Source of the DNA: CAWEQW01 sp963811365
GTDB lineage: Bacteria; Actinomycetota; Actinomycetes; Propionibacteriales; Nocardioidaceae
Length of the DNA stretch: 64,000 nt
Direction of reading: 5' to 3'
Assembly: GCA_963811365.1 (NCBI GenBank)
Contig: CAWEQW010000010.1
Coordinates: forward strand, 176,007 to 240,006
Positions 34,471 through 43,720 of this stretch are shown piece after piece (within the stretch, counting starts at the first letter, position 1; each line of letters begins with the position of its first letter). A model generated the notes under the pieces. The model was given only the letters and a program-made list of their open reading frames with translations. It did no database searches and had not been told where the DNA came from. A program made the translations under genes and the position numbers.

Positions 34471-35364
34471 TCAGTCGTCCTCCTCGCTCAGCCCGGACGG
34501 GCGGTAGCGCTCGGTGTCGTCCTCGAGCGGGGAGACCTGGTCGTCGTCGAGCCCGGCGTAGGCGTCCTGGTCCCGGCCGCGGCGCCGGTCGACGGTGCGG
34601 GCGACGACCTCCGAGACCATGAACAGGCAGGTCATGGGAATGGCCAGCATCAGCATCGAGAACGGGTCGGTCGACGGCGTGGCCACCGCGGCGAACACGA
34701 AGGCGCCGATGATGATCCACGGCCGGTAGCGCGCCAGCGTCGCGCCGCGGACCACCCCGGCCAGGTTCAGCAGGATCACGAACAGCGGCACCTCGAACGC
34801 GATCCCGAAGACCAGCAGCATCCGGGTGAAGAACGAGAAGTACTCGGTGAACTCCAGCAGCGACTTCACGTTCGCCGGCGTGAAGCTCAGCAGCACCTGC
34901 AGGCCCTTGGGGAGCACGTAGTAGCCGATGGCCACGCCGATGATGAACAGAGGCCCGGCCACGAGCGCGAAGATCCTCGTCCAGCGGCGTTCGTTCGGGT
35001 GCAGCCCCGGGACGATGAAGCCCCAGATCTCCAGCAGCCAGATCGGGCTGGTGAGCACGACCGCCGCGAACGCGCAGATCTTGAGCTGGATGAGCAGCGG
35101 ACCGCCGGCGCCCTGGATGTACGCCTCGGTGCTGACCCGGCCGTCGAGGCTCTTCTGGGCGGCGTAGTACGGGTCCAGGATCAGGTTGAGCAGCTGGGGG
35201 TAGAAGAACCAGGCCACCACGATGGCGACCGAGAGCAGCAGCGCGACCCGCAGCAGCCGGGCCCGCAGCTCGCGGAGGTGGTCGGCGAGCGCCATCCGGC
35301 CGCCCTCGCCCACCGGATGCTGCGGTGAGGCGCGGAACAGCCCGATGACACCGGCGACGGACAT
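34471..35364 (-). CDS. tatC: Sec-independent translocase TatC
   Basis: A 297-residue core Tat translocase subunit. LADHLRELRARLLRVALLL at the N-terminus is the TatC signature, and six hydrophobic segments follow. The conserved periplasmic/cytoplasmic loops include WLLEIWGFIVPGLHPNERRW and YFSFFTRMLLVFGIAFEVP. The C-terminal tail is acidic. It recognises twin-arginine signals such as that of the protein at 795-1466. It lies immediately downstream of tatA. Confidence 0.95.
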   Translation of the reverse strand: MSVAGVIGLFRASPQHPVGEGGRMALADHLRELRARLLRVALLLSVAIVVAWFFYPQLLNLILDPYYAAQKSLDGRVSTEAYIQGAGGPLLIQLKICAFAAVVLTSPIWLLEIWGFIVPGLHPNERRWTRIFALVAGPLFIIGVAIGYYVLPKGLQVLLSFTPANVKSLLEFTEYFSFFTRMLLVFGIAFEVPLFVILLNLAGVVRGATLARYRPWIIIGAFVFAAVATPSTDPFSMLMLAIPMTCLFMVSEVVARTVDRRRGRDQDAYAGLDDDQVSPLEDDTERYRPSGLSEEDD

Positions 35365-35385
35365 GTCAGCGAACGGCCGCGCCGG

Positions 35386-35679
35386 TCAGCGCTCGGAGTC
35401 GCGACGTGCCTGGTCGGCGCGCGCCTCGTCCTCGAGCCGCTGGGCCTCGGTCCGGTTCGCCTGCGCCTCGATCTGCTTCTGCTCGGGCGTCTTCTGCTCG
35501 TCGTCCTCCTCGTCGAGCAGGCCCTTGGTCTCGGCCTTGAAGATCCGGAGCGCCCGGCCGCTGCCACGAGCCAGCTCGGGGAGCTTCTTGGCACCGAAGA
35601 GCAGCACCACGATGAGGACGAGGATCAGGAGCTCGGGGGCGCCGAGGCCCAGGACCATCGGGGTGGCCAGCGTGGTCAT
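35386..35679 (-). CDS. tatA: Sec-independent translocase TatA/E
   Basis: A 97-residue Tat pore subunit. Residues about 10-30 (LGAPELLILVLIVVLLFGAKKLPELARG) form the single transmembrane helix, the FGxxKLPE hinge and the amphipathic helix. A highly charged tail of about 55 residues follows. tatA and tatC lie next to pafB/pafC, an arrangement common in actinobacteria. The ATG overlaps the pafC stop. Confidence 0.93.
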   Translation of the reverse strand: MTTLATPMVLGLGAPELLILVLIVVLLFGAKKLPELARGSGRALRIFKAETKGLLDEEDDEQKTPEQKQIEAQANRTEAQRLEDEARADQARRDSER

Positions 35680-36696
35680 GTCGTCCTCTTCACGTTGTCG
35701 GGAGCACTGCCCATCGTACGCACGGGCTCATCGTAGGCACGCAGGGCGCGGGCGGCGGCGTCTCGCACCTGCGCGGCGAGCCGGGGCGGCTCCTCCACGG
35801 TGGCGCTCGCGCCGATCCGGAGCACCAGCCGGGTCAGCCAGGCCGGGTCGCCGACCCGCAGCCGCACCCGCAGGTCCCCGTCCCCCGCGTCGGCGACGTC
35901 CTGCACCGGGTAGTACTCCGCCACCCAGCGCGCCGGCGGCTGCAGTCGCAGGGTCACCAGCGTGTCGTCCGGGGAGGGCTGGAACAGGCCCTGGGCCAGG
36001 TCGCGCGGCGCGACGTCGTGCCGCTCCACCTCGCTGTCGAGGACGTCGGCGCGCGAGACCCGGTCCAGCCGGAACAGCCGCTGGTCCTCCGCGACGTGGC
36101 ACCAGGCGTCCAGGTAGGTGTGCCCCTCTGCGGTCACCACCCGGATCGGGTCGACGACCCGCTCGGTCGACTCGTCGCGGCTCGGCACGTAGTAGTCCAG
36201 GCGGACCTGTCGGCGCTGCTCCACCGCGCGAGCGAGCCGGTCCCGCAGTCGCACCAGCGCGGGCTCGCCTTCGGGGAGCCGGACCTCGACCTGTGCGGCC
36301 AGAGCCGCCCCGTCGCCCGCAGCCGCCTCGAGCTTGGCCAGCGCCCGGTCCACGATCGGGCGCACCGCCTCGTCGCTGCCCTCGCGCAGCGCCCGCAGCG
36401 CGACGATCAGGGCCGACGCCTCGGAGCTGTCCAGCCGCAGCGGCCGGCTGAGGTACTCCGCGTTGGACACCCGGATCACGCCCGTCGCCCTCGAGAGCGT
36501 CCATGTCCACGTCGATCAGGTCCCCCATCCCGAGACCGGGCAGGCCGCAGAACCAGAGCACGTTGAGGTCCTTGACGATCTGCGCGGGACGGACGCCGAA
36601 GTCGGCCGCGGCCTGCTCCAGCGACACCTCGTCCTGGGCCTGGAGGTAGGGCACCAGCGCCAGCAGCCGGCCGACCTGGTCGCGTGCGCCGCTCAC
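35676..36696 (-). pseudogene. pafC: PafC-like WYL-domain regulator, apparently frameshifted
   Basis: Second WYL-domain transcription factor of the PafB/PafC pair, which controls the mycobacterial DNA-damage response. The N-terminal HTH part (VSGARDQVGRLLALVPYLQAQ) reads from GTG 36696 in one frame. The WYL part (ERVVDPIRVVTAEGHTYLDAWCHVAEDQRLFRLDRV) reads in another. The join is at about 36481-36483, where one C of CCC appears extra. Removing it restores MDALEGDGVIRVSN. The 1021-base length is one more than a multiple of three, consistent with this reading. GTG overlaps the pafB stop by GTGA once the frames are restored. It could be a sequencing error or a genuine mutation. Confidence 0.78.
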
Positions 36697-37663
36697 GCCC
36701 GCGCCACCAGGTCCTGCGAGGCGGCCGACGACGAGCGCCCGGACGTCCTCGGGGGACTCCACGACCACATCGTCGACGTAGCCGAGCAGCTCCTCGGCGA
36801 ACGCGTTCGTGGCGCCGAACCGCGCGGCGAGCCGCTGCCACCCGTCGGGTACGCCGTCCTGGTCGGCGGCCGGCTCGGCGTGCCGGCGCGAGACCGTGCG
36901 CGGCTGCGTGCCGCACCAGCACCGACGCGGTCCGGTCGGCCGGCGGCGGCGCCAGCGACTGGGTCAGCGCCCGGACGTCGGTGCCGTCGGGGACCTCGAA
37001 GGCTCCCGGGCGGCCGTCGTGCGCGACCTCGCCCTGCACCCGGGACAGCCGGAACAGCCGGGGCGCCCGCCGGTCGGTGTCGAGGCCGACGACGTACCAG
37101 CGCCCGCGGTAGGAGACCACCCCCCACGGCTGGAGGTGCCGCGTGGTGACCTCGGCGCCGGCCGCCGTGCGGTAGCCGAACCGGACCGGGGTGCGCGACA
37201 GCGTCGCGGTCCAGAACGCCTCGAAGGCCGGCTCGTCCGCCGCCAGCTGCGGCTGGACGACGTCGAGGGCCTCACGATCCACGCTGATCCCGGCGGCCCT
37301 GAGCTTCACCAGAGCGTCCGAGGTCGCGGCCGCGAGCCCGGCGTGCTGCCACACCCGGGCCGCCAGCCCGACCACCGCGGCCTCGTCCGGCGCGAGGTCG
37401 ACGTCCGGCAGCTCGAACGCCGCTCGCACGATCCGGTAGCCCGGCTCGTCCTCGAAGGCGCGGTCGACGTGACCGACCTCGATCGGCACGCCGAGCGAGC
37501 GGAGCTCCTCCTTGTCGCGCTCGAACATCTTCTCGAAGGCCTCGTCGCCCGCGTCGCGATACTGCTCCACGACCTCGCGCAGCCGGTCCTTGGTGACGTA
37601 GGTGCGCGCCACCAGCAGCGCGATCAGCAGGTTGAGCAGTCGTTCGCTCTTGCGTGCGGCCAC
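36693..37663 (-). pseudogene. pafB: PafB-like WYL-domain regulator, apparently frameshifted twice
   Basis: First WYL-domain regulator of the pair. The N-terminal HTH (SERLLNLLIALLVARTYVTKDRLREVV) and WYL core (LQPWGVVSYRGRWYVVGLDTDRRAPRLFRLSRV) read in one frame from GTG 37663. From about 36892 the sequence continues in another frame (DGWQRLAARFGATNAFAEELLG). At 36713-36714 a second shift is needed to end at the TGA in GTGAGC. Each shift is corrected by removing one base from a short run, and the span of 971 bases is two more than a multiple of three. The corrected protein is about 322 residues, the normal PafB length. Confidence 0.78.
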
Positions 37664-37672
37664 CGGGTCACC

Positions 37673-38672
37673 TCAGGACTGCGAGCTGTCCACACCGAGG
37701 ATGTCCACGACGAAGACCAGCGTGGCGTTCTTGGGGATGCCGCCCTGCGGGTTGCCCTGGGCGCCGTAGCCGTACTGCGGCGGCGCCACGATCATCACCC
37801 GGCTGCCGCGCTTGAGGCCGACCAGGCCCTTGTCCCAGCCCTTGATGAGGCTGCCGATCCCGAGCGGGAAGGTCACCGGCTTCTTGGTGTAGGACTCGTC
37901 GAACGGCTTCTTCGCGTCCCACACCTCGCCGAAGTAGTTGAACGTCGTGAGGCTGTCGTTGCGGACCGCCGGGCCGTTGCCCTGGATGAGCGGGACCACC
38001 TGGAGCTTGCCGGACGGCTTGGCGGCGGCGTCGGAGAAGTCGAGGTTGGTCACCTTGCCGTTCTTCTGCACGACGGTCGGCAGTCCGGCGGGCTCCTTCT
38101 TGGTGGTGCCCTGGCGGACCGTCGAGGACCTTGGTGGGGTCGACGGAGACCACGTCGATGACCAGCACCATGCTGTCGCTGGGCTTGAGCTTCAGCTGGC
38201 TCGCGCCCGCGGAGCCGTAGAACGACTTCACGCTGCCGGCCATCGCGATCCGGCTGCCCTGCGGCTTGCCCACGAGCGACTTCACGACGGAGGGGAAGAA
38301 CTGCTTGGTGTCCATCGGCACCTGGCTGGGCACGCCCTGGTCCCAGGAGGAGAACGCCTTCTTGCCGGTGGTGCCGTTGGCCAGGTAGACGTTCAGCAGC
38401 GGGCTGTTGCCGGCGCGCACCGGGTTGCCGTTGCCGGCCTTGATCACCTGGGTCTGCGGCTTGCCCGCCTTGAGCGGGGTCTTGATCGTGACCTTGGGTG
38501 CCTGGGTCACGTCGTCGCTGACGGTGAGGCCGGTGATGTCGCTCCCCATGTTCACCGACGGCGAGCCGGAGCTCGACGACGACGACGAGCTTCCGCCGCC
38601 GCACGCAGCGGTGCCGAAGGCGAGGAGCAAGGTGGCGGAGACAGCGGACAGCGCGAGACGACGTCGACGCAC
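37673..38672 (-). pseudogene. FKBP-type peptidyl-prolyl isomerase lipoprotein, apparently frameshifted
   Basis: An exported lipoprotein with a lipobox ending in Cys24 (GTAAC), a Ser-rich linker and two FKBP-like domains. The second domain (FPLGIGSLIKGWDKGLVGLKRGSRVMIVAPPQYGYGAQGNPQGGIP) has the active-site aromatic and Ile residues of FKBPs. Domain 1 and domain 2 read in different frames; the join is near 38116, where one G of GG looks extra (GGCGGACC). Removing it gives VLDGRQGTTKKEPAG and about 332 residues. The GTG start lies 10 bases after GAGGTG. Confidence 0.8.
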
Positions 38673-38712
38673 GAGGAGGACACCTCATCAGGATTCGTGG
38701 GCGGGAAGCACA

Positions 38713-38718
38713 ACCCTA
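38713..38718 (-). promoter_or_regulatory. -10 box (TAGGGT) of FKBP gene
   Basis: TAGGGT on the minus strand lies 40 bases before the GTG at 38672 and would give a short leader containing GAGGTG. It could also drive pafB, pafC and tatA downstream. Confidence 0.35.
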
Positions 38719-38752
38719 ACCGCCGATCCTGAGAGGACGCCGTGCGAGCCCC

Positions 38753-40114
38753 CTACATGCCCTCGATGAGCTTGTGCACCCGCTCGTCGTGGGCCCGGAA
38801 CGGGTCCTTGCACAGCACCGTGCGCTGCGCCTGGTCGTTGAGCTTGAGGTGCACCCAGTCGACGGTGAAGTCCCGGCGGCGCTCCTGGGCGCGTTTGATG
38901 AACTCCCCGCGCAGCCGCGCCCGGGTGGTCTGCGGCGGCACGGACTTGGCCTCGAACACCTGCAGGTCGTTGGCCACCCGGGTGACCGCCCCGCGGCGCT
39001 CGAGCAGGTAGTAGAGGCCACGCCCGCGGTGGATGTCGTGGTAGGCGAGGTCGAGCTGGGCGATCCTCGGGTGGCTCAGTGGGAGGCCGTGCTGGCTGCG
39101 GTAGCGCTCCAGCAGCTTCCACTTGATCACCCAGTCGATCTCCCGCTCGACGAGGCCGAGGTCCTCGGACTCCACCGCCTTGAGCGCCCGCTCCCACAGG
39201 TCGAGCGTCCGGGTCACGACCGGGGTGTGCAGCTCGCGGCGGTCCACGAAGTCACGGGCCCGCGCGAGGTACTCCTGCTGGATGTCGAGCGCGCTGGCCT
39301 CGCGGCCGTTGGCGAGCCGGACCTTGCGGCGGCCGGTCATGTCGTGGGAGATCTCCCGGATCGCCCGGATCGGGTTCTCCATCGTGAGGTCGCGCATCAC
39401 CACGCCCTCCTCGATCATCCGCAGCACCAGGTCGCAGCTGGCGACCTTGAGCATCGTGGTCGTCTCGCTCATGTTCGAGTCGCCCACGATGACGTGCAGC
39501 CGTCGGTAGCGCTCGGCGTCGGCGTGCGGCTCGTCGCGGGTGTTGATGATCGGCCGGCTGCGGGTCGTCGCGGAGGAGACCCCCTCCCAGATGTGCTCCG
39601 CGCGCTGGGACACCGAGTACATCGCCCCACGGGGCGTCTGGATCACCTTCCCGGCCCCGACGATGATCTGCCGGGTGACCAGGAACGGGATCAAGACGTC
39701 GGCGAGCTTGGAGAACTCGCCGTGTCGGCTGACCAGGTAGTTCTCGTGGCAGCCGTAGGAGTTGCCGGCGGAGTCGGTGTTGTTCTTGAACAGGTACACG
39801 TCCCCGGCGATGCCCTCGTCGTGCAGCCGTCGCTCGGCGTCGATCAGCAGCCCCTCGAGGACCCGCTCCCCGGCCTTGTCGTGCGCCACCAGGTCGACGA
39901 TGTCGTCGCACTCCGGGGTGGCGTACTCCGGGTGGCTGCCGACGTCGAGGTAGAGCCGGGCGCCGTTGCGCAGGAACACGTTGCTGCTGCGGCCCCAGGA
40001 GACCACCTTGCGGAACAGGTAGCGGGCAACCTCGTCCGGCGAGAGGCGTCGCTGCCCGCGGAACGTGCAGGTGACGCCGTACTCGTTCTCGATCCCGAAG
40101 ATCCGGCGGTCCAC
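38753..40114 (-). CDS. pafA: Pup-protein ligase PafA
   Basis: A 453-residue ligase that attaches Pup, through its C-terminal glutamate, to lysines of target proteins using ATP. It belongs to the glutamine-synthetase-like fold shared with Dop. RIFGIENEYGVTC at the start carries the catalytic-site acidic residues, and FKNNTDSAGNSYGCHENYL near residue 110 and RPIINTRDEPHADAE near 190 belong to the nucleotide/Mg site. Length matches the family (about 450). GTG 40114 is supported by a TAGTCT -10 box 6 bases upstream. Confidence 0.96.
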   Translation of the reverse strand: MDRRIFGIENEYGVTCTFRGQRRLSPDEVARYLFRKVVSWGRSSNVFLRNGARLYLDVGSHPEYATPECDDIVDLVAHDKAGERVLEGLLIDAERRLHDEGIAGDVYLFKNNTDSAGNSYGCHENYLVSRHGEFSKLADVLIPFLVTRQIIVGAGKVIQTPRGAMYSVSQRAEHIWEGVSSATTRSRPIINTRDEPHADAERYRRLHVIVGDSNMSETTTMLKVASCDLVLRMIEEGVVMRDLTMENPIRAIREISHDMTGRRKVRLANGREASALDIQQEYLARARDFVDRRELHTPVVTRTLDLWERALKAVESEDLGLVEREIDWVIKWKLLERYRSQHGLPLSHPRIAQLDLAYHDIHRGRGLYYLLERRGAVTRVANDLQVFEAKSVPPQTTRARLRGEFIKRAQERRRDFTVDWVHLKLNDQAQRTVLCKDPFRAHDERVHKLIEGM

Positions 40115-40120
40115 GTGCTC

Positions 40121-40126
40121 AGACTA
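40121..40126 (-). promoter_or_regulatory. -10 box (TAGTCT) of pafA, leaderless
   Basis: TAGTCT on the minus strand ends 6 bases before the pafA GTG, separating pafA transcription from the pup-prcB-prcA genes upstream. Confidence 0.45.
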
Positions 40127-40176
40127 GGTGGCCGGGGCAAGCAGCGCAGCAGACCCGCCCATCGGAACGGGTCCGG

Positions 40177-41004
40177 TCAGCTGACGGGCGGAGCCACCGG
40201 TGGCTCCGGGCCGTCGGAGCCGTCCGGCGGGGCGTTCGTCGGGCCGTTCGTGGGCCCTGCGGCGTCCGGGGTGACCGGGGCGGCCGGCTCCGGCGCGGCA
40301 CCGTCGCCGCGGTCGCCGAGGATCGAGGCGAGCTGGCCGTCGCCGAGCCGCTTGAACTTGCGCTGCTGGCTGCGGGTCCGGTCGAGGAGCGCCACCTCCA
40401 GGTCCCCGACCGGGATCACCCGGGCCGCGCCCTCGCCGTGGCCGAGTGCCGCCACCGCCAGCCGGACCGCGTCCGCCATCGACGCAGCAGACACGTAGTG
40501 CTCCTTGAGGTAGGCGGTGACGCTGTCGGTCGTCCCGCCCATCACCGCGAAGCCGTGCTCGTCGGCCACCTGGCCGTCGTAGGTGAGCCGGTAGATCTGG
40601 TCGTCGCCGGCCGTCTCCCCCACCTCGGCGACGAAGATCTCGACCTCGTAGGGCTTCTCCCCGCCGCTGGAGAAGATGGTGCCGAGGGTCTGCGCGTAGG
40701 CGTTGGCGAGGCCGCGGCCGGTCACGTCCCGGCGGTCGTAGGCGTAGCCGCGCATGTCGGCGAGCCGGACACCGGCGATGCGGAGGTTCTCGAACTCGTT
40801 GTAGCGCCCGACGGCCGCGAACGCGATCCGGTCGTAGATCTCGCTGACCTTGTGCAGCGCCTGGGAGGGGTTCTCCGAGACGAACACGATGCCGTCGGCG
40901 TACTGCACGACGGTCACCGACCGGCCTCGGGCGATGCCCTTGCGGGCGAAGTCCGCCCGGTCCTTCATCAGCTGCTCGGGCGAGACGTAGAACGGCATGG
41001 TCAT
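40177..41004 (-). CDS. prcA: Proteasome subunit alpha
   Basis: A 275-residue alpha subunit forming the outer gated rings of the 20S core. YVSPEQLMKDRADFARKGIARGRSVTVVQYADGIVFVSEN is the typical N-terminal helix and first strand pair. The N-terminal peptide that gates the pore precedes it. A Gly/Pro-rich C-terminal tail of about 45 residues follows. The predicted mature chain lacks a catalytic Thr, as expected. It follows prcB by 29 bases. Confidence 0.95.
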   Translation of the reverse strand: MTMPFYVSPEQLMKDRADFARKGIARGRSVTVVQYADGIVFVSENPSQALHKVSEIYDRIAFAAVGRYNEFENLRIAGVRLADMRGYAYDRRDVTGRGLANAYAQTLGTIFSSGGEKPYEVEIFVAEVGETAGDDQIYRLTYDGQVADEHGFAVMGGTTDSVTAYLKEHYVSAASMADAVRLAVAALGHGEGAARVIPVGDLEVALLDRTRSQQRKFKRLGDGQLASILGDRGDGAAPEPAAPVTPDAAGPTNGPTNAPPDGSDGPEPPVAPPVS

Positions 41005-41033
41005 CGTGGTGGTCCTCGGGCCTCTCGGTCAGG

Positions 41034-41879
41034 TCAGGTCAGGGCGGCGGCCGGGCCGTCCGGGCGGTCCATCCGGGCCGCGATCACGCGGTCGGCGACG
41101 TCGGCCACCTCCGTGTCGGACAGCCGCCGGTAGCCGTCGGCGCTGATCAGGCCCACGACGGGGAAGATCCTGCGGGTCATGTCGGGGCCGCCCGTCGCCG
41201 AGTCGTCGTCCGCGGCGTCGTACAGCGCCTGGACGACCGCGGTGACGCAGCCCTCCGCGTCGAGATCGTCGTGGTAGAGCTTCTTGAGCGAGCCGCGCGC
41301 GAACAGCGACCCGGAGCCGACCGAGTGGAAGGCGGTCTCCTCGTAGCGACCGCCCGTGACGTCGTAGGAGAAGATCCGGCCCTGGTCGACGGTGAGGTCG
41401 AAGCCGGCGAACAGCGGCACGACGGCCAGGCCCTGCATCGCCATCGCGAGGTTCCCGCGGATCAGCGCGGCGAGCCGGTTGGCCTTGCCGTCCATGGACA
41501 GCGTGGTGCCCTCGATCTTCTCGTAGTGCTCGAGCTCGGTCTGGAACAGCCGCACCATCTCGACGGCCAACCCGGCCGCACCGGCGATCCCGACGCAGGA
41601 GTGCTCGTCGGCGGGGAAGACCTTCTCGATGTCGCGCTGGGCGATGATGTTGCCCATCGTGGCGCGCCGGTCACCGGCCATCACCACGCCGCCGGGGAAC
41701 GTGGCGGCGACGATCGTCGTGCCGTGCGGAGCCAGGCCGGCGGCGTCGCCGTCAGGAAGGGCCCGCCGACCGGGCAGCAGGTCGGGCGCCTGCTCGGCCA
41801 GGAAGTCGGCGAACGAGGAGGAGCCCGGGACGAAGTACGACGACGGCAGGCCGCCGCCGCGCGAGGTGAGGTCGCTCAT
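41034..41879 (-). CDS. prcB: Proteasome subunit beta
   Basis: A 281-residue catalytic beta subunit. The propeptide is about 53 residues long and cleavage after Gly53 exposes Thr54 (GTTIVAATFPGGVVMAGDRRATMG) as the N-terminal nucleophile. The Lys33-equivalent is in the VFPADEHS/EKVFPAD region, and GDRRATMG contains the conserved Asp/Arg site. It assembles with PrcA into the 20S core. It starts 7 bases after the pup stop. Confidence 0.95.
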   Translation of the reverse strand: MSDLTSRGGGLPSSYFVPGSSSFADFLAEQAPDLLPGRRALPDGDAAGLAPHGTTIVAATFPGGVVMAGDRRATMGNIIAQRDIEKVFPADEHSCVGIAGAAGLAVEMVRLFQTELEHYEKIEGTTLSMDGKANRLAALIRGNLAMAMQGLAVVPLFAGFDLTVDQGRIFSYDVTGGRYEETAFHSVGSGSLFARGSLKKLYHDDLDAEGCVTAVVQALYDAADDDSATGGPDMTRRIFPVVGLISADGYRRLSDTEVADVADRVIAARMDRPDGPAAALT

Positions 41880-41886
41880 GGAGTGC

Positions 41887-42084
41887 TTACTCGCCGCCTT
41901 TCTGGATGAACGACTTCACGAAGTCCTCGGCGTTGGTCTCGAGCACGTCGTCGATCTCGTCGAGGATCGCGTCGATGTCCTCGTCGAGCTGCTCCTTGCG
42001 CTCGGCGACGTCCGCGTTGGGGGCGACGTCGGTCTGCTCGTCGGTCTCCGAGGCCTTCCTCGGTTGCTTCTGCTCTTGTGCCAT
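41887..42084 (-). CDS. pup: Prokaryotic ubiquitin-like protein Pup
   Basis: A 65-residue intrinsically disordered, acidic tag. The central helix-forming segment (EQLDEDIDAILDEIDDVL) binds Mpa, and the C-terminal FVKSFIQKGGE carries the GG plus the terminal residue used for ligation. The terminal residue is Glu rather than Gln, so no Dop deamidation is needed before ligation. GGAGGGG lies 5 bases before the ATG. The stop is TAA, rare here. First gene of pup-prcB-prcA. Confidence 0.97.
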   Translation of the reverse strand: MAQEQKQPRKASETDEQTDVAPNADVAERKEQLDEDIDAILDEIDDVLETNAEDFVKSFIQKGGE

Positions 42085-42134
42085 CAGCCCCTCCTCGGGT
42101 GCGCCCGGACGGTGCCGGGAACCTCCTGCTCCTG

Positions 42135-42140
42135 ACCCTA
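42135..42140 (-). promoter_or_regulatory. -10 box (TAGGGT) of pup-prcB-prcA
   Basis: TAGGGT on the minus strand overlaps the dop stop codon and lies 50 bases before the pup ATG. It would give pup, prcB and prcA a leader with a good ribosome-binding site, separate from dop. No clear -35 was found. Confidence 0.35.
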
Positions 42141-43646
42141 CCGAGTCAGGGCCTCGAACAACGCCTCTGCGGTCTCGCAGCGGTCCAGCAGCTGCCCGAC
42201 GTGCGCCCGGCTGCCGCGCAGCGGGTCGATCGTCGGGACCCGCTGGAGCGACTCGTGCCCGGGCAGGTCGAAGATGACCGAGTCCCACGACGCGGCCGCG
42301 ATCGCGTCGGCGTACTGCTCCAGGCAGCGCCCGCGGAAGTAGGCCCGGGTGTCGACCGGCGGGACGTGCATCGCGTCGGCGATCTCGTCGTCGGTGAGCA
42401 GCCGGTCGATCCGGCCCATCGAGACCAGCTTGTGGTAGAGCCCCTTCTCGGGCCGGATGTCGGCGTACTGCAGGTCGATGAGATGCAGCTTGGCGTCGTC
42501 CCACTCCAGCCCGTCGCGGTCGCGGTACTGGTCCAGGAGCTTGAGCTTGGCCACCCAGTCGAGCTCGCGAGCGCACAGCATCGGGTCGCGCTCCAGCCGG
42601 TTCAGCACCGACTCCCATCGGTCCAGCACGTCGACGGTCTGGTCGTCGGCGTCGGCGCCGAGCCGGTCCTCGACGTACTTGCGGGCCAGGTCGAGGTACT
42701 CCATCTGGAGCTGGACGGCGGTGAGCTTGCGGCCGTCCTTCAAGGTGACGAGCCGGGCCAGCGTCGGGTCGTGCGACACCGCCCGCAGTGCGCGCACCGG
42801 CTGCTCCACCGAGAGGTCGCTGCCGATGAAGCGGTCCTCGATCATCGCGAGCACGAGCGCGGTGCTGCCGACCTTGAGGTACGTCGACACCTCGGCGAGG
42901 TTCGCGTCGCCGATGATGACGTGCAGCCGCCGGTACTTGTCGGGGTCGGCGTGCGGCTCGTCGCGGGTGTTGATGATCGGGCGCTTCAGGGTGGTCTCCA
43001 GGCCCACCTCGACCTCGAAGTAGTCGGCGCGCTGGCTGAGCTGGAAGCCGTGCTCGCGTCCGTCCTGGCCGATCCCGATCCGGCCCGCGCCGACCATGAC
43101 CTGCCGGCTGACGAAGAAGGGGGTGAGGTGCCGGACGATGTCGCCGAACGGCGTGCTGCGCCGCATCAGGTAGTTCTCGTGAGCGCCGTAGGAGGCGCCC
43201 TTGTTGTCGGTGTTGTTCTTGTAGAGCAGCAGGGGCGCCGCGCCCGGGATCGTCGCGGCGAAGCGGCTGGCGTCGACCATCACCTGCTCCCCCGCCTTGT
43301 CCCACTTGACGACGTCGCGCGGGTTGGTGCACTCCGGCGTGGAGTACTCCGGGTGCGCGTGGTCGACGTACAGCCGGGCGCCGTTGGTGAGGATCACGTT
43401 CGCGAGGCCGAGGTCCTCGTCGGTGAGCTGTGAGGGGTCGGCCACCTCGCGGGACATGTCGAAGCCACGGGCGTCGCGCAGCGGCGACTCCTCCTCGAAG
43501 TCCCACCGGGCCCGCCGGGCCCGCAGCGTCGATCCGGCGTAGGCGTTCACGATCTGCGACGAGGCGACCATCGGGTTGGCGGTCGGCTGCCCCTGCACGG
43601 AGATCCCGAACTCCGTCTCGGTGCCCATCACCCGGCGAACGCTCAT
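42138..43646 (-). CDS. dop: Pup deamidase/depupylase Dop
   Basis: A 502-residue PafA homologue that hydrolyses the Pup-substrate bond and, where Pup ends in Gln, deamidates it. RVMGTETEFGISVQGQPTANPM is the characteristic start and the flexible Dop-loop follows. YKNNTDNKGASYGAHENYL and RPIINTRDEPHADPDK are the shared active-site motifs. Length matches Dop (about 500). With Pup already ending in Glu, depupylation is probably its main role here. ATG 43646 is supported by a TAGGCT box 6 bases upstream. Confidence 0.95.
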   Translation of the reverse strand: MSVRRVMGTETEFGISVQGQPTANPMVASSQIVNAYAGSTLRARRARWDFEEESPLRDARGFDMSREVADPSQLTDEDLGLANVILTNGARLYVDHAHPEYSTPECTNPRDVVKWDKAGEQVMVDASRFAATIPGAAPLLLYKNNTDNKGASYGAHENYLMRRSTPFGDIVRHLTPFFVSRQVMVGAGRIGIGQDGREHGFQLSQRADYFEVEVGLETTLKRPIINTRDEPHADPDKYRRLHVIIGDANLAEVSTYLKVGSTALVLAMIEDRFIGSDLSVEQPVRALRAVSHDPTLARLVTLKDGRKLTAVQLQMEYLDLARKYVEDRLGADADDQTVDVLDRWESVLNRLERDPMLCARELDWVAKLKLLDQYRDRDGLEWDDAKLHLIDLQYADIRPEKGLYHKLVSMGRIDRLLTDDEIADAMHVPPVDTRAYFRGRCLEQYADAIAAASWDSVIFDLPGHESLQRVPTIDPLRGSRAHVGQLLDRCETAEALFEALTR

Positions 43647-43652
43647 GCGCCG

Positions 43653-43658
43653 AGCCTA
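43653..43658 (-). promoter_or_regulatory. -10 box (TAGGCT) of dop, leaderless
   Basis: TAGGCT on the minus strand ends 6 bases before the dop ATG. Confidence 0.45.
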
Positions 43659-43707
43659 CGGGACCGACCGCGACGACCGGGGACAATGACCGGGCGGATC
43701 GACCGGG

Positions 43708-43713
43708 CAGAAT
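43708..43713 (+). promoter_or_regulatory. -10-like box (CAGAAT) of Nudix-YbaK gene
   Basis: CAGAAT ends 7 bases before the ATG at 43721. The intervening GAGGGGC could instead be a ribosome-binding site, so this case is less certain than the TANNNT boxes. Confidence 0.3.
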
Positions 43714-43720
43714 GAGGGGC

